From Glycocaulis alkaliphilus (lineage in GTDB: Bacteria > Pseudomonadota > Alphaproteobacteria > Caulobacterales > Maricaulaceae), in assembly GCF_004000605.1 (NCBI RefSeq), contig NZ_CP018911.1:1426001-1490000 (forward strand): a stretch of 64,000 nucleotides of DNA, in the 5' to 3' direction. Positions 44,396-53,175 of the stretch are shown here, one piece after another. The translations under genes and the position numbers were made by a program. The notes under the pieces were generated by a model, which searched no databases, was not told where the DNA came from, and saw nothing but the letters and a program-made list of their open reading frames with translations. Every line of letters begins with the position of its first letter. Position 1 is the first letter of the stretch.

Positions 44396-45748
44396 CTACT
44401 GGACCCGTGCCACCTGCCAGTAGCCATACTGGTCCTGACACATACGCACGCGGTCATAGGCGACCTCGCCATTGGGCAGGAAGATTTCCGCATCGCCCCA
44501 GCGGCAGCGCTGATTGCCCCAGTTGTGGAAGTCGCGGGCGTAGACGACACCGCGCACGCCTGAATACGGGTTGTGCCAGTAATACGGATTGCCCGTGGAG
44601 AAGGCGTAGTGCGTGGCATAGTGGTACTGGCCACGGTCGCAATCGCTCAGGGCTGCGCCGAGCGTGCCGCCAATCAGGCCGCCAGCCAGCAGCGCGCCGG
44701 CATCACCGTCCGAGATGGCAGCGCCGAGCAGGGCACCGACCAGCGCCCCGGCAGCGACATTGCCACCGCTCGGCCGGCACACACCGTCCGTGTAGTAGAA
44801 ATTGTGGCGGGCATAGCTGGAATGCCAGCGCGGGTGATACGTCCAGCCCGAATAGTGGATATGGTGGTGGACGATCCGTACCGGCGGCGTCCAGCGCACA
44901 TTCCGGCGGCCATAGCGGTTCACATAATAATGGTTGTGATAGACCACGGGCGCGCGAACGGCATTCGAGCGTGAATAGCGCACATTATAGTGCTGGTGGC
45001 GGTAGTTGGGCCGCGATTGCTGCGGACGGTTCTGCCACTGGCCCTGCTGCGGGCGCCCTTGCGGACGGCCTTGCGGACGGTGTTGCTGCGGGCGGTTCTG
45101 CCACTGGCCCTGAGGCTGGCCTTGCGGACGGCTCTGCGGGCGCTGCTGTTGCTGCGCCTGCCTGCGATCCTGCCAGTCGCGGCGGTCAGGCCTGCCTTGC
45201 GTTGACTGGCCACGCTGCGCCTGTTCGCGGCGCTGCTGGAACTGGGCCCGGCGGTCCCCATCGCCACGGTTCTGCCACTGGCGTTGCGGCTCGCTCTGCT
45301 GCGCGACAGCCTGCTGCGGGGCGATAGCGGGTTGGCCGCCGGGACGGGTGGGTTGCCCCTGTCGTTGCGGACGCTGCTGAGGCGCTTGCTGTTGTTGCGG
45401 AGCGCTCTGCTGCGGAGCGCTCTGGCGAGAGGGGCGCTGCTGCGGAGCCGACTGCTGGGGACGTTGCTGCGGAGCCGATTGCTGGGATTGTTGGCGCCCC
45501 TGCCAGCCGCCTTCACGGCCTCCGCCACCACGCTGGCCGCGGCTTTCGCTGCCGCCGCCGCGTTGGCCACGGCTTTCACTGCCGCCTCCGCGCCGGCCCT
45601 CACGGCCACCGCGTTCTTGCGTATCAAGGGCAAGATCAACCGCATTGGCGGCTTCTGCTGACGGGACGAAAGGCAGTTCGCCGGGCGCAGCGAAGGCGGT
45701 CATCAGTGCAATCGCTGCTACCGATATGGTCAGTTTTCCGGTCGCCAT
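44396..45748 (-). CDS. secreted Gln/Arg-rich repeat protein with glycine zipper
   Basis: The 450-residue product has a signal peptide (AIALMTAFAAPGELPF...SAEAANA). Residues about 45-260 are low-complexity, with repeats of GGGSESRGQR, QQSAPQQRP and GQWQNRPQQ. Next is a His/Tyr-rich region (HQHYNVRYSR, VHHHIHYSGW) and a glycine zipper (VAAGALVGALLGAAISDGDAGALLAGGLIGGTLGAAL). The C-terminal domain (NWGNQRCRWGDAEIFLPNGEVAYDRVRMCQ) resembles that of the adjacent glycine-zipper gene. Probably an envelope protein of unknown function. The repeats may expand or contract between strains. Confidence 0.75.
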   Translation of the reverse strand: MATGKLTISVAAIALMTAFAAPGELPFVPSAEAANAVDLALDTQERGGREGRRGGGSESRGQRGGGSESRGQRGGGGREGGWQGRQQSQQSAPQQRPQQSAPQQRPSRQSAPQQSAPQQQQAPQQRPQRQGQPTRPGGQPAIAPQQAVAQQSEPQRQWQNRGDGDRRAQFQQRREQAQRGQSTQGRPDRRDWQDRRQAQQQQRPQSRPQGQPQGQWQNRPQQHRPQGRPQGRPQQGQWQNRPQQSRPNYRHQHYNVRYSRSNAVRAPVVYHNHYYVNRYGRRNVRWTPPVRIVHHHIHYSGWTYHPRWHSSYARHNFYYTDGVCRPSGGNVAAGALVGALLGAAISDGDAGALLAGGLIGGTLGAALSDCDRGQYHYATHYAFSTGNPYYWHNPYSGVRGVVYARDFHNWGNQRCRWGDAEIFLPNGEVAYDRVRMCQDQYGYWQVARVQ

Positions 45749-45911
45749 CGGGCTTCCTCCTTGGTTTCAAGAGGCCACAATCGGGCAATTAACCAGACGG
45801 TAACAATGCCAAGCTGAGCCGGACATGAACAATGCCTTCAGGTTGGCTCAGCCGCGCGATTTACCGCGTGGCGCTTGACGATACAGCCCTTACAGGGGCA
45901 AACGCTCCGCC

Positions 45912-47222
45912 ATGAAGCGCCGTTCCCGTTCATCTTCGCCCCAGAGGGCCGTGCCGGAGCGGACGCTGCGCGTGACCGCCCGTGCCATAGGCGCGCGCGG
46001 TGATTCCATCTGTCCGGATCCGGAAACCGGCGGATCGGTATTTGTGCCCGGCCTTCTGCCCGAAGAGACCGCTGATATCGTGGCGCGCGGCGAACGCGGG
46101 AGGATACGCGAACGCCTGACCACTTCCCATGAACGCATTGAACCCTTCTGTTCCGTCGCAGAAAAGTGCGGCGGCTGTTCGCTGCAGCACTGGCAGGGTG
46201 ATGCCTACCGCGCGTGGAAGCGTGATCTGGTCGCCGATGCGCTGGAGCGCGAGGGGCTGACGGCTGAGCTATTACCGCTCGTCGATGCGGGCGGCGCGGG
46301 CCGCCGCCGGGTCGCCCTGCATGCGCGCAAGATGGGCACCCGCCTGCTGCTTGGGTTCACCGAGCGGGCAGGGCAGGCCATCGCCGACACGAATGATTGC
46401 CCGATAGCCGAGGCGCGCATCCGCAAATCCTTCCCGGCCTTGCGCGAACTGGCCATGGCCGTTCTCACACCAAAGTTTGACACCGCGACGATCTCCGTCA
46501 CCGCAACTGATCCGGGTCTCGACGTGCATGTGGCGCGTAAAGGCCAGGTGACGCTCGATGACCGGTTGACGGGCGGGGAGCTGCTGGCGCGCGAGGGCTG
46601 GGCGCGCCTGACCATTGGCAGTGAACTCATCGCGGAAGGCACGCCCCCGGTGGTGCGCTTTGGCAGCGCCAAGGTAGCTCCGCCGCCCGGCGGCTTCCTG
46701 CAGGCGACCGATGCGGGCGAGGCGGCGCTGGCAGCCATCGTCATGGACGCGCTCAAAACCGCCCTCAAATCCGCGCCGAAAGAGGCCAGAGGCGTGATCG
46801 ACCTTTATGCCGGTTCGGGCGCCTTCGCGCTGCGCATGGCCTCTCTGGCGCCTGTGAGGGCCGTAGAGGGGGAGGCCGCGCCGCTGGCCGCGCTGGACCA
46901 TGCTGCGCGCCATACGCCCGGCCTGAAGCCTGTGAGCGTGCTGCAGCGCGATCTGGCGCTGGAGCCGCTCTCCATCCGCGAGCTGACGGGCGCAGCATTT
47001 GCCGTGGTCGATCCGCCGCGCGCGGGCGCGAAAGAGCAGATGGCATTGCTCGCCGGATCCGGCATCCCGGTGATTGTTTCGATCAGCTGCAATCCGGCGA
47101 CGTTCGCGCGTGACGCCGCCATTCTGGTCCGCGCCGGATACCGGATGGGGCCGGTTACGCCCGTGGACCAGTTCGTCCACACCGCCCATGTGGAATGCGC
47201 GGCCGTGTTCACGAAGGGGTAG
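45912..47222 (+). CDS. TrmA/RlmD-family RNA methyltransferase
   Basis: The 436-residue protein should make 5-methyluridine in tRNA or rRNA. It has an N-terminal TRAM-like domain, an iron-sulfur cluster motif (CSVAEKCGGCSLQHW with a fourth Cys in NDCPIA), the SAM domain (VIDLYAGSGAFALRMA) and the catalytic VVDPPRAGAKEQ with the nucleophile in SISCNPATFARDA. Which U position (747, 1939 or 54) cannot be decided. The ATG at 45912 opens a basic N-terminus (MKRRSRSSS). The IS element begins ten bases after its stop. Confidence 0.9.
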   Translation: MKRRSRSSSPQRAVPERTLRVTARAIGARGDSICPDPETGGSVFVPGLLPEETADIVARGERGRIRERLTTSHERIEPFCSVAEKCGGCSLQHWQGDAYRAWKRDLVADALEREGLTAELLPLVDAGGAGRRRVALHARKMGTRLLLGFTERAGQAIADTNDCPIAEARIRKSFPALRELAMAVLTPKFDTATISVTATDPGLDVHVARKGQVTLDDRLTGGELLAREGWARLTIGSELIAEGTPPVVRFGSAKVAPPPGGFLQATDAGEAALAAIVMDALKTALKSAPKEARGVIDLYAGSGAFALRMASLAPVRAVEGEAAPLAALDHAARHTPGLKPVSVLQRDLALEPLSIRELTGAAFAVVDPPRAGAKEQMALLAGSGIPVIVSISCNPATFARDAAILVRAGYRMGPVTPVDQFVHTAHVECAAVFTKG

Positions 47223-47231
47223 TTTCACCCT

Positions 47232-47258
47232 TCATCTCGTCACCCCCACGCAGGTGTT
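47232..47258. repeat. left terminal inverted repeat of the IS481 element
   Basis: On the minus strand this reads AACAC-CTGC-GTGGGGGT-GAC-GAGAT and overlaps the last codons and stop of the transposase. The counterpart is at 48280-48306. Confidence 0.7.
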
Positions 47259-48200
47259 GTGTTCCGTGAGATTGTTGAGGATTTCGAGCGGGCTTTGATA
47301 GCCGAGGCATCGCAGGCGTGTGCGGTTATAGTTTTGGACGAAGTTTCGGATATAGGCGTTGCGCTGCTCGTGCGTGTCGAAGCAGTTGCGGCCCTGATTG
47401 CGTCCGTTTGGCGGGTGGGCGTCGAGATGTTCCTGCAGGCGGCGGTTGAAGCGTTCTGCCATACCGTTGGTCTGCGGACGGAAGGGGCGTGTGAGCCGGT
47501 GTTTGACACCGTGGGCGGCGCAGACCCGGTCGAAGGCATGGGTACCGCTGGGACGGTCTTCGGGCTTGCCCTTCTTGTCGACGGCGAACCGGTCTGTGAA
47601 CTCTGATCCGTTATCGGACAGGACGGTGTGGACCTTCAGCGGGAAGCTTTCCAGGAAGCGCTCGAAGAAGGCGGCGGCGTTGGCTGCGCTGCGCGTGTTG
47701 AAGATGTCCAGATGGACGAAGCGCGTGGCCCGGTCGATGGCGATGAAGGCATAGGCGGGCTGCCGGTTCAGGCGTGTCAGGTGCTTCACATCGACATGGA
47801 TGAACCCGGCGGGCTGGCCGGTCTCGAACACGCCGGTGCGCGCACGCGCCTGCACGGGCCGGGCCGAGATGCCATGACGGCGCCAGCAGCGGTGCAGGGC
47901 CGCGCGTGACAGGTCCGGCTTCACACAGCGCCGCATCACCTCCAGCGCATCATCCAGCGACAGGCCCACATGACAGCGCAGCTCGACAGCCAGCGCTTCC
48001 TCCACGCCGCTCATAGAGGTCTTCAGCGTATGGGGCACATGCGGGCGGTCAGCCACTTCGCTGCGCGCCCGCCAGCGTCTTATCGTAGTCTCTGACACCC
48101 CCAGCTCGGCCGACAGCACAGCAACCGGCTTGCCACAGGTCTGGATGTAACGCCGTGTCGCCGGCGTCGTGCGGGCATTGGCATGAAGACGCAACTCCAT
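47232..48200 (-). CDS. IS481-family transposase
   Basis: The 322-residue DDE transposase has an N-terminal helix-turn-helix (ELGVSETTIRRWRARS) and an rve integrase core. Asp is in FIHVDVKHLTRL, Asp in LSDNGSEFTDRF and Glu in NGMAERFNRRLQEHL. The ATG at 48200 (MELRLHANARTTPATR) is chosen as the family start; the frame is open to 48266. The stop codon TGA coincides with the outer bases of the left inverted repeat. The reading frame is intact, so the element may be active. Confidence 0.93.
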   Translation of the reverse strand: MELRLHANARTTPATRRYIQTCGKPVAVLSAELGVSETTIRRWRARSEVADRPHVPHTLKTSMSGVEEALAVELRCHVGLSLDDALEVMRRCVKPDLSRAALHRCWRRHGISARPVQARARTGVFETGQPAGFIHVDVKHLTRLNRQPAYAFIAIDRATRFVHLDIFNTRSAANAAAFFERFLESFPLKVHTVLSDNGSEFTDRFAVDKKGKPEDRPSGTHAFDRVCAAHGVKHRLTRPFRPQTNGMAERFNRRLQEHLDAHPPNGRNQGRNCFDTHEQRNAYIRNFVQNYNRTRLRCLGYQSPLEILNNLTEHNTCVGVTR

Positions 48201-48279
48201 CACCGGCCTCCCAGTCTGGACCGCACATACTCTACACCCGCAGACACCGAAGCGGTATCCAAACAATCAAACGAGATGA

Positions 48280-48306
48280 AACACGCAGGTGGGGGTCCAG
48301 AGATCA
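48280..48306. repeat. right terminal inverted repeat of the IS481 element
   Basis: On the plus strand this reads AACAC-GCAG-GTGGGGGT-CCA-GAGAT, the inverted partner of 47232-47258. Confidence 0.7.
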
Positions 48307-48334
48307 TAACGCTCAGTGGGTCGCCAGCGGCTCT

Positions 48335-48360
48335 GGGTTCCCGCCTGCGCGGGAACGACG
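48335..48360. repeat. palindromic REP-like intergenic element
   Basis: The palindrome ggttcccgcc-tgcgc-gggaacgac resembles the widespread intergenic hairpins of alphaproteobacteria. I found one copy only in this window, just beyond the IS. Confidence 0.5.
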
Positions 48361-48483
48361 AGATTTTGTAACTCACCCGGATTAAACCCGCCCCCGATCC
48401 TCACCCCCACCGCCAAAGCCCGGTGGACGTGTGCGGCGGGCGCGGCTATCACGCGGGCCTAACTTTTCGGCGGGCCAAATCCC

Positions 48484-50052
48484 ATGCACGACATACGTTT
48501 CATTCGCGAAAACCCGGACGTCTTCGACGCCGCCATGAAAAAGCGCGGGCGCGGGCCGGAGGCGTCACGCCTGCTGGCGCTGGATACGGCGCGCCGCGAA
48601 GCCACCGCGCGCCTGCAGGAGATCGAGACGGAGCGTAATGCGAAGTCCAAGCTGATTGGCCAGGCCAAAGCCAAGGGCGATGACGCGCTGTTCAACCAGC
48701 TCCGCGCCGAGGTGGATGCCCTCAAAGGCCAGATGGACGAGGCGGACGCCGCCCAGAAATCTGCTGATGAGGCGCTGCGCACCGAGCTCGCCTCGCTGCC
48801 CAACATGCCGTTCGAGGACGTGCCTGAAGGCGCAGACGAAAACGACAATGAAGAAGTGCGCGGCTGGGGCGAACCGAAAGAGCTTGGCTTCGAGCCGAAG
48901 GACCATGTTGCCATTGGTGAGGGGCTTGGCGGGCTCGATTTCGAGGCCGCCGCTGCCATGTCCGGCGCCCGCTTTGCGGTGCTGAAAGGCCAGCTCGCCC
49001 GTCTGGAGCGCGCGCTCGCCGCCTTCATGCTCGATATGCACACGCTTGAACATGGCTATCAGGAGACCAGCGTGCCGCTGCTGGTCCGCGACGAGGCGCT
49101 GTTCGGTACCGGGCAATTGCCGAAATTCAAGGAAGATTTGTATGAAGTTAAGACGCCAGTATCCATCCGTCTGGCTGACCTTCGATATCAAACTCAAATC
49201 GACATTAAAAAAAGAGAAGAAATTATATCAATTGCAGATATAATGCTGGCAAAATTAAAGGTAATCCGTGAAGAGGCTTCCAGTGAAGGCTTGTCTCCGG
49301 ACGATGTCGTGCCCCATCAACACTGGCCTGTTTTGAGCATTGTCGAAAGCGCATTGGAAGAGTTGACGGAGCGTGGGGAGGCTCTGAATAGAAATTCAGA
49401 AAAGATTCGGATAGAGGCGGATCAACTCGCGGCTTCTCAGAACGCTAGTAGCTGGCTCATCCCCACCGCCGAAGTCTCGCTGACCAATCTGGTGCGCGAC
49501 GCGATCCATTCTGAAAGTGCCTTCCCGATGCGGCTGACGGCGCACACGCCCTGTTTCCGCTCTGAGGCGGGCGCGGCGGGGCGCGATACGCGCGGACTTA
49601 TGCGCATGCACCAGTTCTACAAGGTGGAGCTGGTCTCCATCGTGAAGCCCGAAGAGAGCGAAGAAGAGCTGGAGCGTATGACGGGCTGCGCCGAGGCGGT
49701 GCTACGTGCTCTGGAGCTGCCCTACCGGGTCATGCTGCTGTGTGCGGGCGATATGGGCTTTGGCGCACGCAAGACCTACGATCTGGAGGTGTGGCTTCCC
49801 AGCCAGAACACCTATCGGGAAATTTCGTCCTGCTCCAATTGCGGGGATTTTCAGGCCCGGCGTATGGATGCCCGCTTCAAGCGCGAGGGCGAGAAGAAGC
49901 CGGAATATCTCCACACGCTCAATGGCTCAGGCGTGGCCGTGGGCCGCGCGCTTCTGGCCGTGCTGGAAAATCATCAGAATAAAGACGGCTCGGTGACGAT
50001 TCCGGCCGCGCTGCGCCCCTATATGGGCGGTATCGAGGTGCTGCGCCCATGA
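48484..50052 (+). CDS. serS: seryl-tRNA synthetase with an in-frame insertion
   Basis: SerRS charges tRNA-Ser. At 522 residues it is about 95 longer than the usual alphaproteobacterial length of about 425. The N-terminal tRNA-binding coiled coil is normal ([22 protein letters not shown] to about residue 110), the strand before the insertion ends [15 protein letters not shown] (residue 220), and the C-terminal part resumes at [14 protein letters not shown] (residue 324) with motif 2 ([14 protein letters not shown]) and motif 3 ([16 protein letters not shown]). Residues about 221-323 are unrelated to SerRS, Lys/Glu/Ile-rich and helical. Codons ATA, TTA and AGA are frequent there, unlike neighbours. 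It overlaps surE by 4 bases. Confidence 0.95.
   Translation: MHDIRFIRENPDVFDAAMKKRGRGPEASRLLALDTARREATARLQEIETERNAKSKLIGQAKAKGDDALFNQLRAEVDALKGQMDEADAAQKSADEALRTELASLPNMPFEDVPEGADENDNEEVRGWGEPKELGFEPKDHVAIGEGLGGLDFEAAAAMSGARFAVLKGQLARLERALAAFMLDMHTLEHGYQETSVPLLVRDEALFGTGQLPKFKEDLYEVKTPVSIRLADLRYQTQIDIKKREEIISIADIMLAKLKVIREEASSEGLSPDDVVPHQHWPVLSIVESALEELTERGEALNRNSEKIRIEADQLAASQNASSWLIPTAEVSLTNLVRDAIHSESAFPMRLTAHTPCFRSEAGAAGRDTRGLMRMHQFYKVELVSIVKPEESEEELERMTGCAEAVLRALELPYRVMLLCAGDMGFGARKTYDLEVWLPSQNTYREISSCSNCGDFQARRMDARFKREGEKKPEYLHTLNGSGVAVGRALLAVLENHQNKDGSVTIPAALRPYMGGIEVLRP
49141..49452 (+). other. AT-rich in-frame insertion in serS
   Basis: By hand count 135 of 300 bases from 49141 to 49440 are G or C (45%), with only 15 of 60 in 49201-49260, in an otherwise strongly GC-rich gene. 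The segment encodes about 100 residues, mostly two predicted helices joined by a Pro-rich turn. It has no stop codons and keeps the serS frame. I do not recognise its protein family, see no transposase or inverted repeats at its edges, and see no direct repeats. Confidence 0.8.
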
Positions 50053-50864
50053 GCAAGCTTTTTACCGGCAATAATCCGCGCATCCTGATCACCAATGATG
50101 ACGGCATCCGCGCGCCGGGGCTGAAAGTCCTGCGTGCTATTGCCGAATCCATCTCTGACGATGTCTGGGTGGTGGCGCCTGCCGAGGAGCAGTCCGGCAT
50201 GAGCCGTGCGCTGTCGCTGAACTCGCCCCTGCGCGCGCGGCGTGTGGCCGACAAGCGCTATGCGGTCACCGGCACACCGGCTGACTGCGTGCTGATGGCG
50301 ATCAACGACATCGTGGAAGGCAAGGAGCCTGATCTGGTACTGTCGGGCGTCAATCGCGGCCAGAACATCGCCGAGGACGTGACGGTTTCCGGCACGGTGG
50401 CGGGCGCGATGCAGGGCCGCCAGATGGGCATTCCCTCGATCGCCTTCTCGCAGGCTTATGGCTTTAGCGGGCGCGACACGATCAAATGGCAGACGGCCAG
50501 CGCCTTCGGCCCGGTCATCCTGAAAAAGCTGCTCGAGGAACGCTGGTCGGAAAATGTCGTGATGAACGTCAACTTTCCGGACCGCGAGCCAGAGGATGTG
50601 GCCGAGATTGAGGTAACGGTGCAAGGCACGCGTGACCAGCATAATATCAAGACCGTGCGCCGCGAAGATCTGCGCGGGCAGGCCTATTACTGGATCGGGT
50701 TTGAGGGACGCCCTTCGACTCCGGCGGTCGGCACTGATCTGCGCGCCATCTACGAAGGCCGCATCTCCATCACACCGCTGCACCTTGATCTGACCCACCA
50801 TGAGACGCGAGACCGGCTGGCCGATCACTTAAGCGGTCCGGTGGAAGCGCCGGTTGAAAGCTGA
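50049..50864 (+). CDS. surE: 5'/3'-nucleotidase SurE
   Basis: SurE is a metal-dependent nucleotidase important in stationary phase. The 271-residue protein has the metal-binding [14 protein letters not shown], the [21 protein letters not shown] and GIPSIAFSQ motifs, and a C-terminal helix extended relative to E. coli. It overlaps serS by 4 bases; pcm starts 8 bases downstream. This surE-pcm-nlpD order is widely conserved. Confidence 0.96.
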   Translation: MSKLFTGNNPRILITNDDGIRAPGLKVLRAIAESISDDVWVVAPAEEQSGMSRALSLNSPLRARRVADKRYAVTGTPADCVLMAINDIVEGKEPDLVLSGVNRGQNIAEDVTVSGTVAGAMQGRQMGIPSIAFSQAYGFSGRDTIKWQTASAFGPVILKKLLEERWSENVVMNVNFPDREPEDVAEIEVTVQGTRDQHNIKTVRREDLRGQAYYWIGFEGRPSTPAVGTDLRAIYEGRISITPLHLDLTHHETRDRLADHLSGPVEAPVES

Positions 50865-50872
50865 AGGCGGCC

Positions 50873-51517
50873 ATGAGCGGGGGCTTTGACACGCGCGTTA
50901 TCGAGCTGGTCATGGCGCTCCGCAATGCGGGCGTGAAGGACAAGGCGGTGCTGGCGGCGATAGAGCGCACACCGCGCGATCTGTTCGTGCCGGAGAATTT
51001 CGCCGACCACGCGTTTGAAAACCGCCCCTTGCCGATTGATTGCGGCCAGACCATTTCCCAGCCGCTTATCGTGGCGCTGATGACGCAGGCGCTGGAGGTC
51101 ACCGACCGCTGCAAGGTGCTGGAGGTCGGCACCGGCTCGGGCTATCAGGCCGCCGTGCTGGCAAGGCTGTGCCGCCGGGTCTACACGATCGAGCGCTACC
51201 GCACACTCTCTCTGGAAGCCGTCAAACGCTTTGAAGGCTTGCGCCTGACCAATATCGTCACGCGCATTGGTGATGGCACGAAGGGCTGGCCCGAACAGGC
51301 GCCCTTCGACCGCATCATCATCACGGCGGCGGCGCCCTCGCGCCCCGATGCCATTCTCGCCCAGCTGCGCGAGGGCGGCGTGTGCGTGGCGCCGGTGGAT
51401 AATGGCCCTGTGCAGACGCTCTACCGCTACCGCCTGGAAGGCGGAGAAATCAGTGAGGAGGCGCTGCTGGATGTGCGCTTCGTGCCGCTGGTAGAGGGCG
51501 TCGCCCGCTCCCTGTGA
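50873..51517 (+). CDS. pcm: protein-L-isoaspartate O-methyltransferase
   Basis: Pcm repairs isoaspartyl residues in damaged proteins using SAM. The 214-residue class I methyltransferase has the N-terminal RDLFVPENFADHAFENRPLPIDCGQTISQPLIVALMTQAL, the SAM loop VLEVGTGSGYQAAVLA, and the acidic strand end VYTIER. The C-terminal region ILAQLREGGVCVAPVD is typical. It is close behind surE. Confidence 0.96.
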   Translation: MSGGFDTRVIELVMALRNAGVKDKAVLAAIERTPRDLFVPENFADHAFENRPLPIDCGQTISQPLIVALMTQALEVTDRCKVLEVGTGSGYQAAVLARLCRRVYTIERYRTLSLEAVKRFEGLRLTNIVTRIGDGTKGWPEQAPFDRIIITAAAPSRPDAILAQLREGGVCVAPVDNGPVQTLYRYRLEGGEISEEALLDVRFVPLVEGVARSL

Positions 51518-51610
51518 GCGGAAATTGTGAACGCACGCTAACTTGACCTCGCCGGGGGAGGGTTCATGCTTGCGCGAGGGACTGGATTGTCTTTTTTGGG
51601 AGATATCCGC

Positions 51611-52039
51611 ATGAAACCACGTAATTTTGTCACCGGGATGGCCGCTGCGGCAGCGGCACTCGGCATGGCGTCGGCCGTATCGGCACAGGATATGTCGGAC
51701 GCGGCCGCCGAGCGGCTGGCCCAGTTTGAACGCACGGGCGAAACCCGCACTTGCGTCAACCTCACCCAGGTGCGGTCTATTCAGCCGCTGGACGACAGCC
51801 ATTTCCTGATCGAGATGCGCAATCGCGACACGTATCTCAATGTGGTCAATGGCCGGTGCAGCCGCGCCGCCAGCTCCAGCACCTACCTGCAATACTCCAT
51901 AACCGGCAGCCAGCTCTGCCGCGGCGAGATTGTCAATGTGATCGATAATGGCGGGCAGGGCATGCTCTCGGGCAGCTGCAGCCTTGGTGGGTTCGAGCGT
52001 CTGACGCAAGCCGGGGAAGGTGACAGCGCATCGCGCTGA
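51611..52039 (+). CDS. periplasmic DUF6491-type protein
   Basis: The 142-residue product has a Sec signal peptide (MKPRNFVTGMAAAAAALGMASAVSAQ) and a mature part with RTCVNLTQVRSIQPLDDSHFLIEMRNRDTYLNVVNGRC. Its cysteines suggest disulfides, and the pattern RTCxxxxxIRxxxxLDxxxxLxxxxxxxxYLxxLxxxC is that of a family annotated DUF6491 in alphaproteobacteria. The function is unknown. The ATG at 51611 has gggagatat upstream; a longer frame starts at 51566 but would bury the signal peptide. It is inserted between pcm and the nlpD-like gene. Confidence 0.8.
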   Translation: MKPRNFVTGMAAAAAALGMASAVSAQDMSDAAAERLAQFERTGETRTCVNLTQVRSIQPLDDSHFLIEMRNRDTYLNVVNGRCSRAASSSTYLQYSITGSQLCRGEIVNVIDNGGQGMLSGSCSLGGFERLTQAGEGDSASR

Positions 52040-52053
52040 CACCGTGCGCGTAG

Positions 52054-52069
52054 CTAACGCGTGATTAAC
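52054..52069. promoter_or_regulatory. CtrA-like binding site upstream of the nlpD-like gene
   Basis: The sequence CTAA-N7-TTAAC differs by one base from the CtrA consensus TTAA-N7-TTAA(C) of Caulobacter. It is 59 bases before the gene's start codon. Confidence 0.35.
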
Positions 52070-52086
52070 GCTCCCGCGCCATGATG

Positions 52087-52116
52087 CCTGTCCGTACCCC
52101 TTATGGTGCGGACAGG
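52087..52116 (+). promoter_or_regulatory. hairpin overlapping the nlpD-like ribosome site
   Basis: A 12-base stem (one G-U pair) with a six-base loop is formed by cctgtccgtacc and ggtgcggacagg. The last bases (AGGA at 52114-52117) are the only ribosome-site candidate and lie in the stem. Confidence 0.5.
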
Positions 52117-52127
52117 AATGGCGGTTG

Positions 52128-53081
52128 ATGATAACGCAGGCGTTTCGTTGGGCGGCTTTGGCGGTGCTTTGCGCCGCCCTTGGCGCGTGCGCGTCCCGCC
52201 CCGAACCGATTCGCGGCGCGTCTGCACCGGCGTCTGGCGCTTCCAGCGACGCCGCCAGTTGCGGCAGCCGCTATACTGTCCGGCGCGGTGACACGCTCAG
52301 CGGTATCGCTGATCGGTGCGGTGTCCGCTGGCTCGATCTCGCCGCCGAGAACAATATCTCCGCGCCCTACACCCTGCGTGACGGCCAGGTGCTGGTCATG
52401 CCGGGCGGCGCGCGCACCTACACGGTCCGGCGCGGCGACAATCTCTACCGCATCGCGGTCAGTCACGGCATGACCCAGCAGGAGCTGGCGGCGATCAATG
52501 GTATCGCCCCGCCCTATACGATCTATCCCGGTCAGGAATTGCAGCTGTCAGGTAATGCGCGGCCCGTGCAGACGGCGTCTGCCACGCCGGCGCCAGCGCC
52601 GCGACCGGCCCAGCCATCAACCCAGCAACCCGCGCAACAGCCTTCCCAACAGCCCGCTCCGGCGCAGCAGCCTGCGCCCGCTCCCTCGCAGCCGGTCGCC
52701 GGGGCGCCCCAGTTCCGCTGGCCGCATGGCGGGCAGGTGATCGCCAATTTCGGCTCCCAGCCCGGCGGCCGCCGCAATGATGGCATCAAGATCGCAGCCA
52801 GCGTTGGTGAGCCGGTGCGCGCGGCAGCGGCTGGCGAAGTGGTCTATGCGGGCAATGAGTTGCAGGGCTATGGCGAGCTTGTCCTGCTGCGCCATGGCGA
52901 CTGGGTGACCGCCTACGCCCATAACTCGGTACTGCGGGTCTCGGTGGGACAGCAGGTGGAGGCCGGCGCGGTGATCGCCGAGGCGGGCTCTACCGGATCG
53001 GCAAACCGCGTGCAGGTACATTTCGAGATCCGGCGCGGCGTGACTCCGGTCGATCCGCTGCAATACCTGCCCCGTCGCTAA
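52128..53081 (+). CDS. LysM/LytM-domain lipoprotein, NlpD-like, degenerate peptidase
   Basis: The 317-residue lipoprotein has a lipobox (CAALGAC), two LysM domains (YTVRRGDTLSGIADRCGV and TYTVRRGDNLYRIAVSHG), a Pro/Gln-rich linker and an M23/LytM domain. The zinc HxxxD motif reads NDGIK, so the His and Asp are missing; AYAHNS and the second His of HxH (QVHFEIR) remain. Such degenerate LytM proteins activate cell-wall amidases at division sites. The ATG at 52128 is chosen over the TTG at 52125. It sits in the conserved surE-pcm-nlpD cluster. Confidence 0.9.
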   Translation: MITQAFRWAALAVLCAALGACASRPEPIRGASAPASGASSDAASCGSRYTVRRGDTLSGIADRCGVRWLDLAAENNISAPYTLRDGQVLVMPGGARTYTVRRGDNLYRIAVSHGMTQQELAAINGIAPPYTIYPGQELQLSGNARPVQTASATPAPAPRPAQPSTQQPAQQPSQQPAPAQQPAPAPSQPVAGAPQFRWPHGGQVIANFGSQPGGRRNDGIKIAASVGEPVRAAAAGEVVYAGNELQGYGELVLLRHGDWVTAYAHNSVLRVSVGQQVEAGAVIAEAGSTGSANRVQVHFEIRRGVTPVDPLQYLPRR

Positions 53082-53175
53082 TAACTGAGCACAACAAGCG
53101 GATGCGAGTTGCGCCTGCGGCTCGCGTGGATATAGTCCCGCGCAAATTTCCCCTTGCATCCAAGGATACAACGCC

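Larger units (their letters stand above)
47232..48306. mobile_element. IS481-family insertion sequence
   Basis: The element is about 1,075 bases, with one transposase gene between imperfect terminal repeats at 47232-47258 and 48280-48306. About 19 of 27 positions match as inverted repeats: AACAC, four mismatches, GTGGGGGT, three mismatches, GAGAT. No target duplication is visible. It sits in the short gap between the RNA methyltransferase and serS. Confidence 0.85.
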
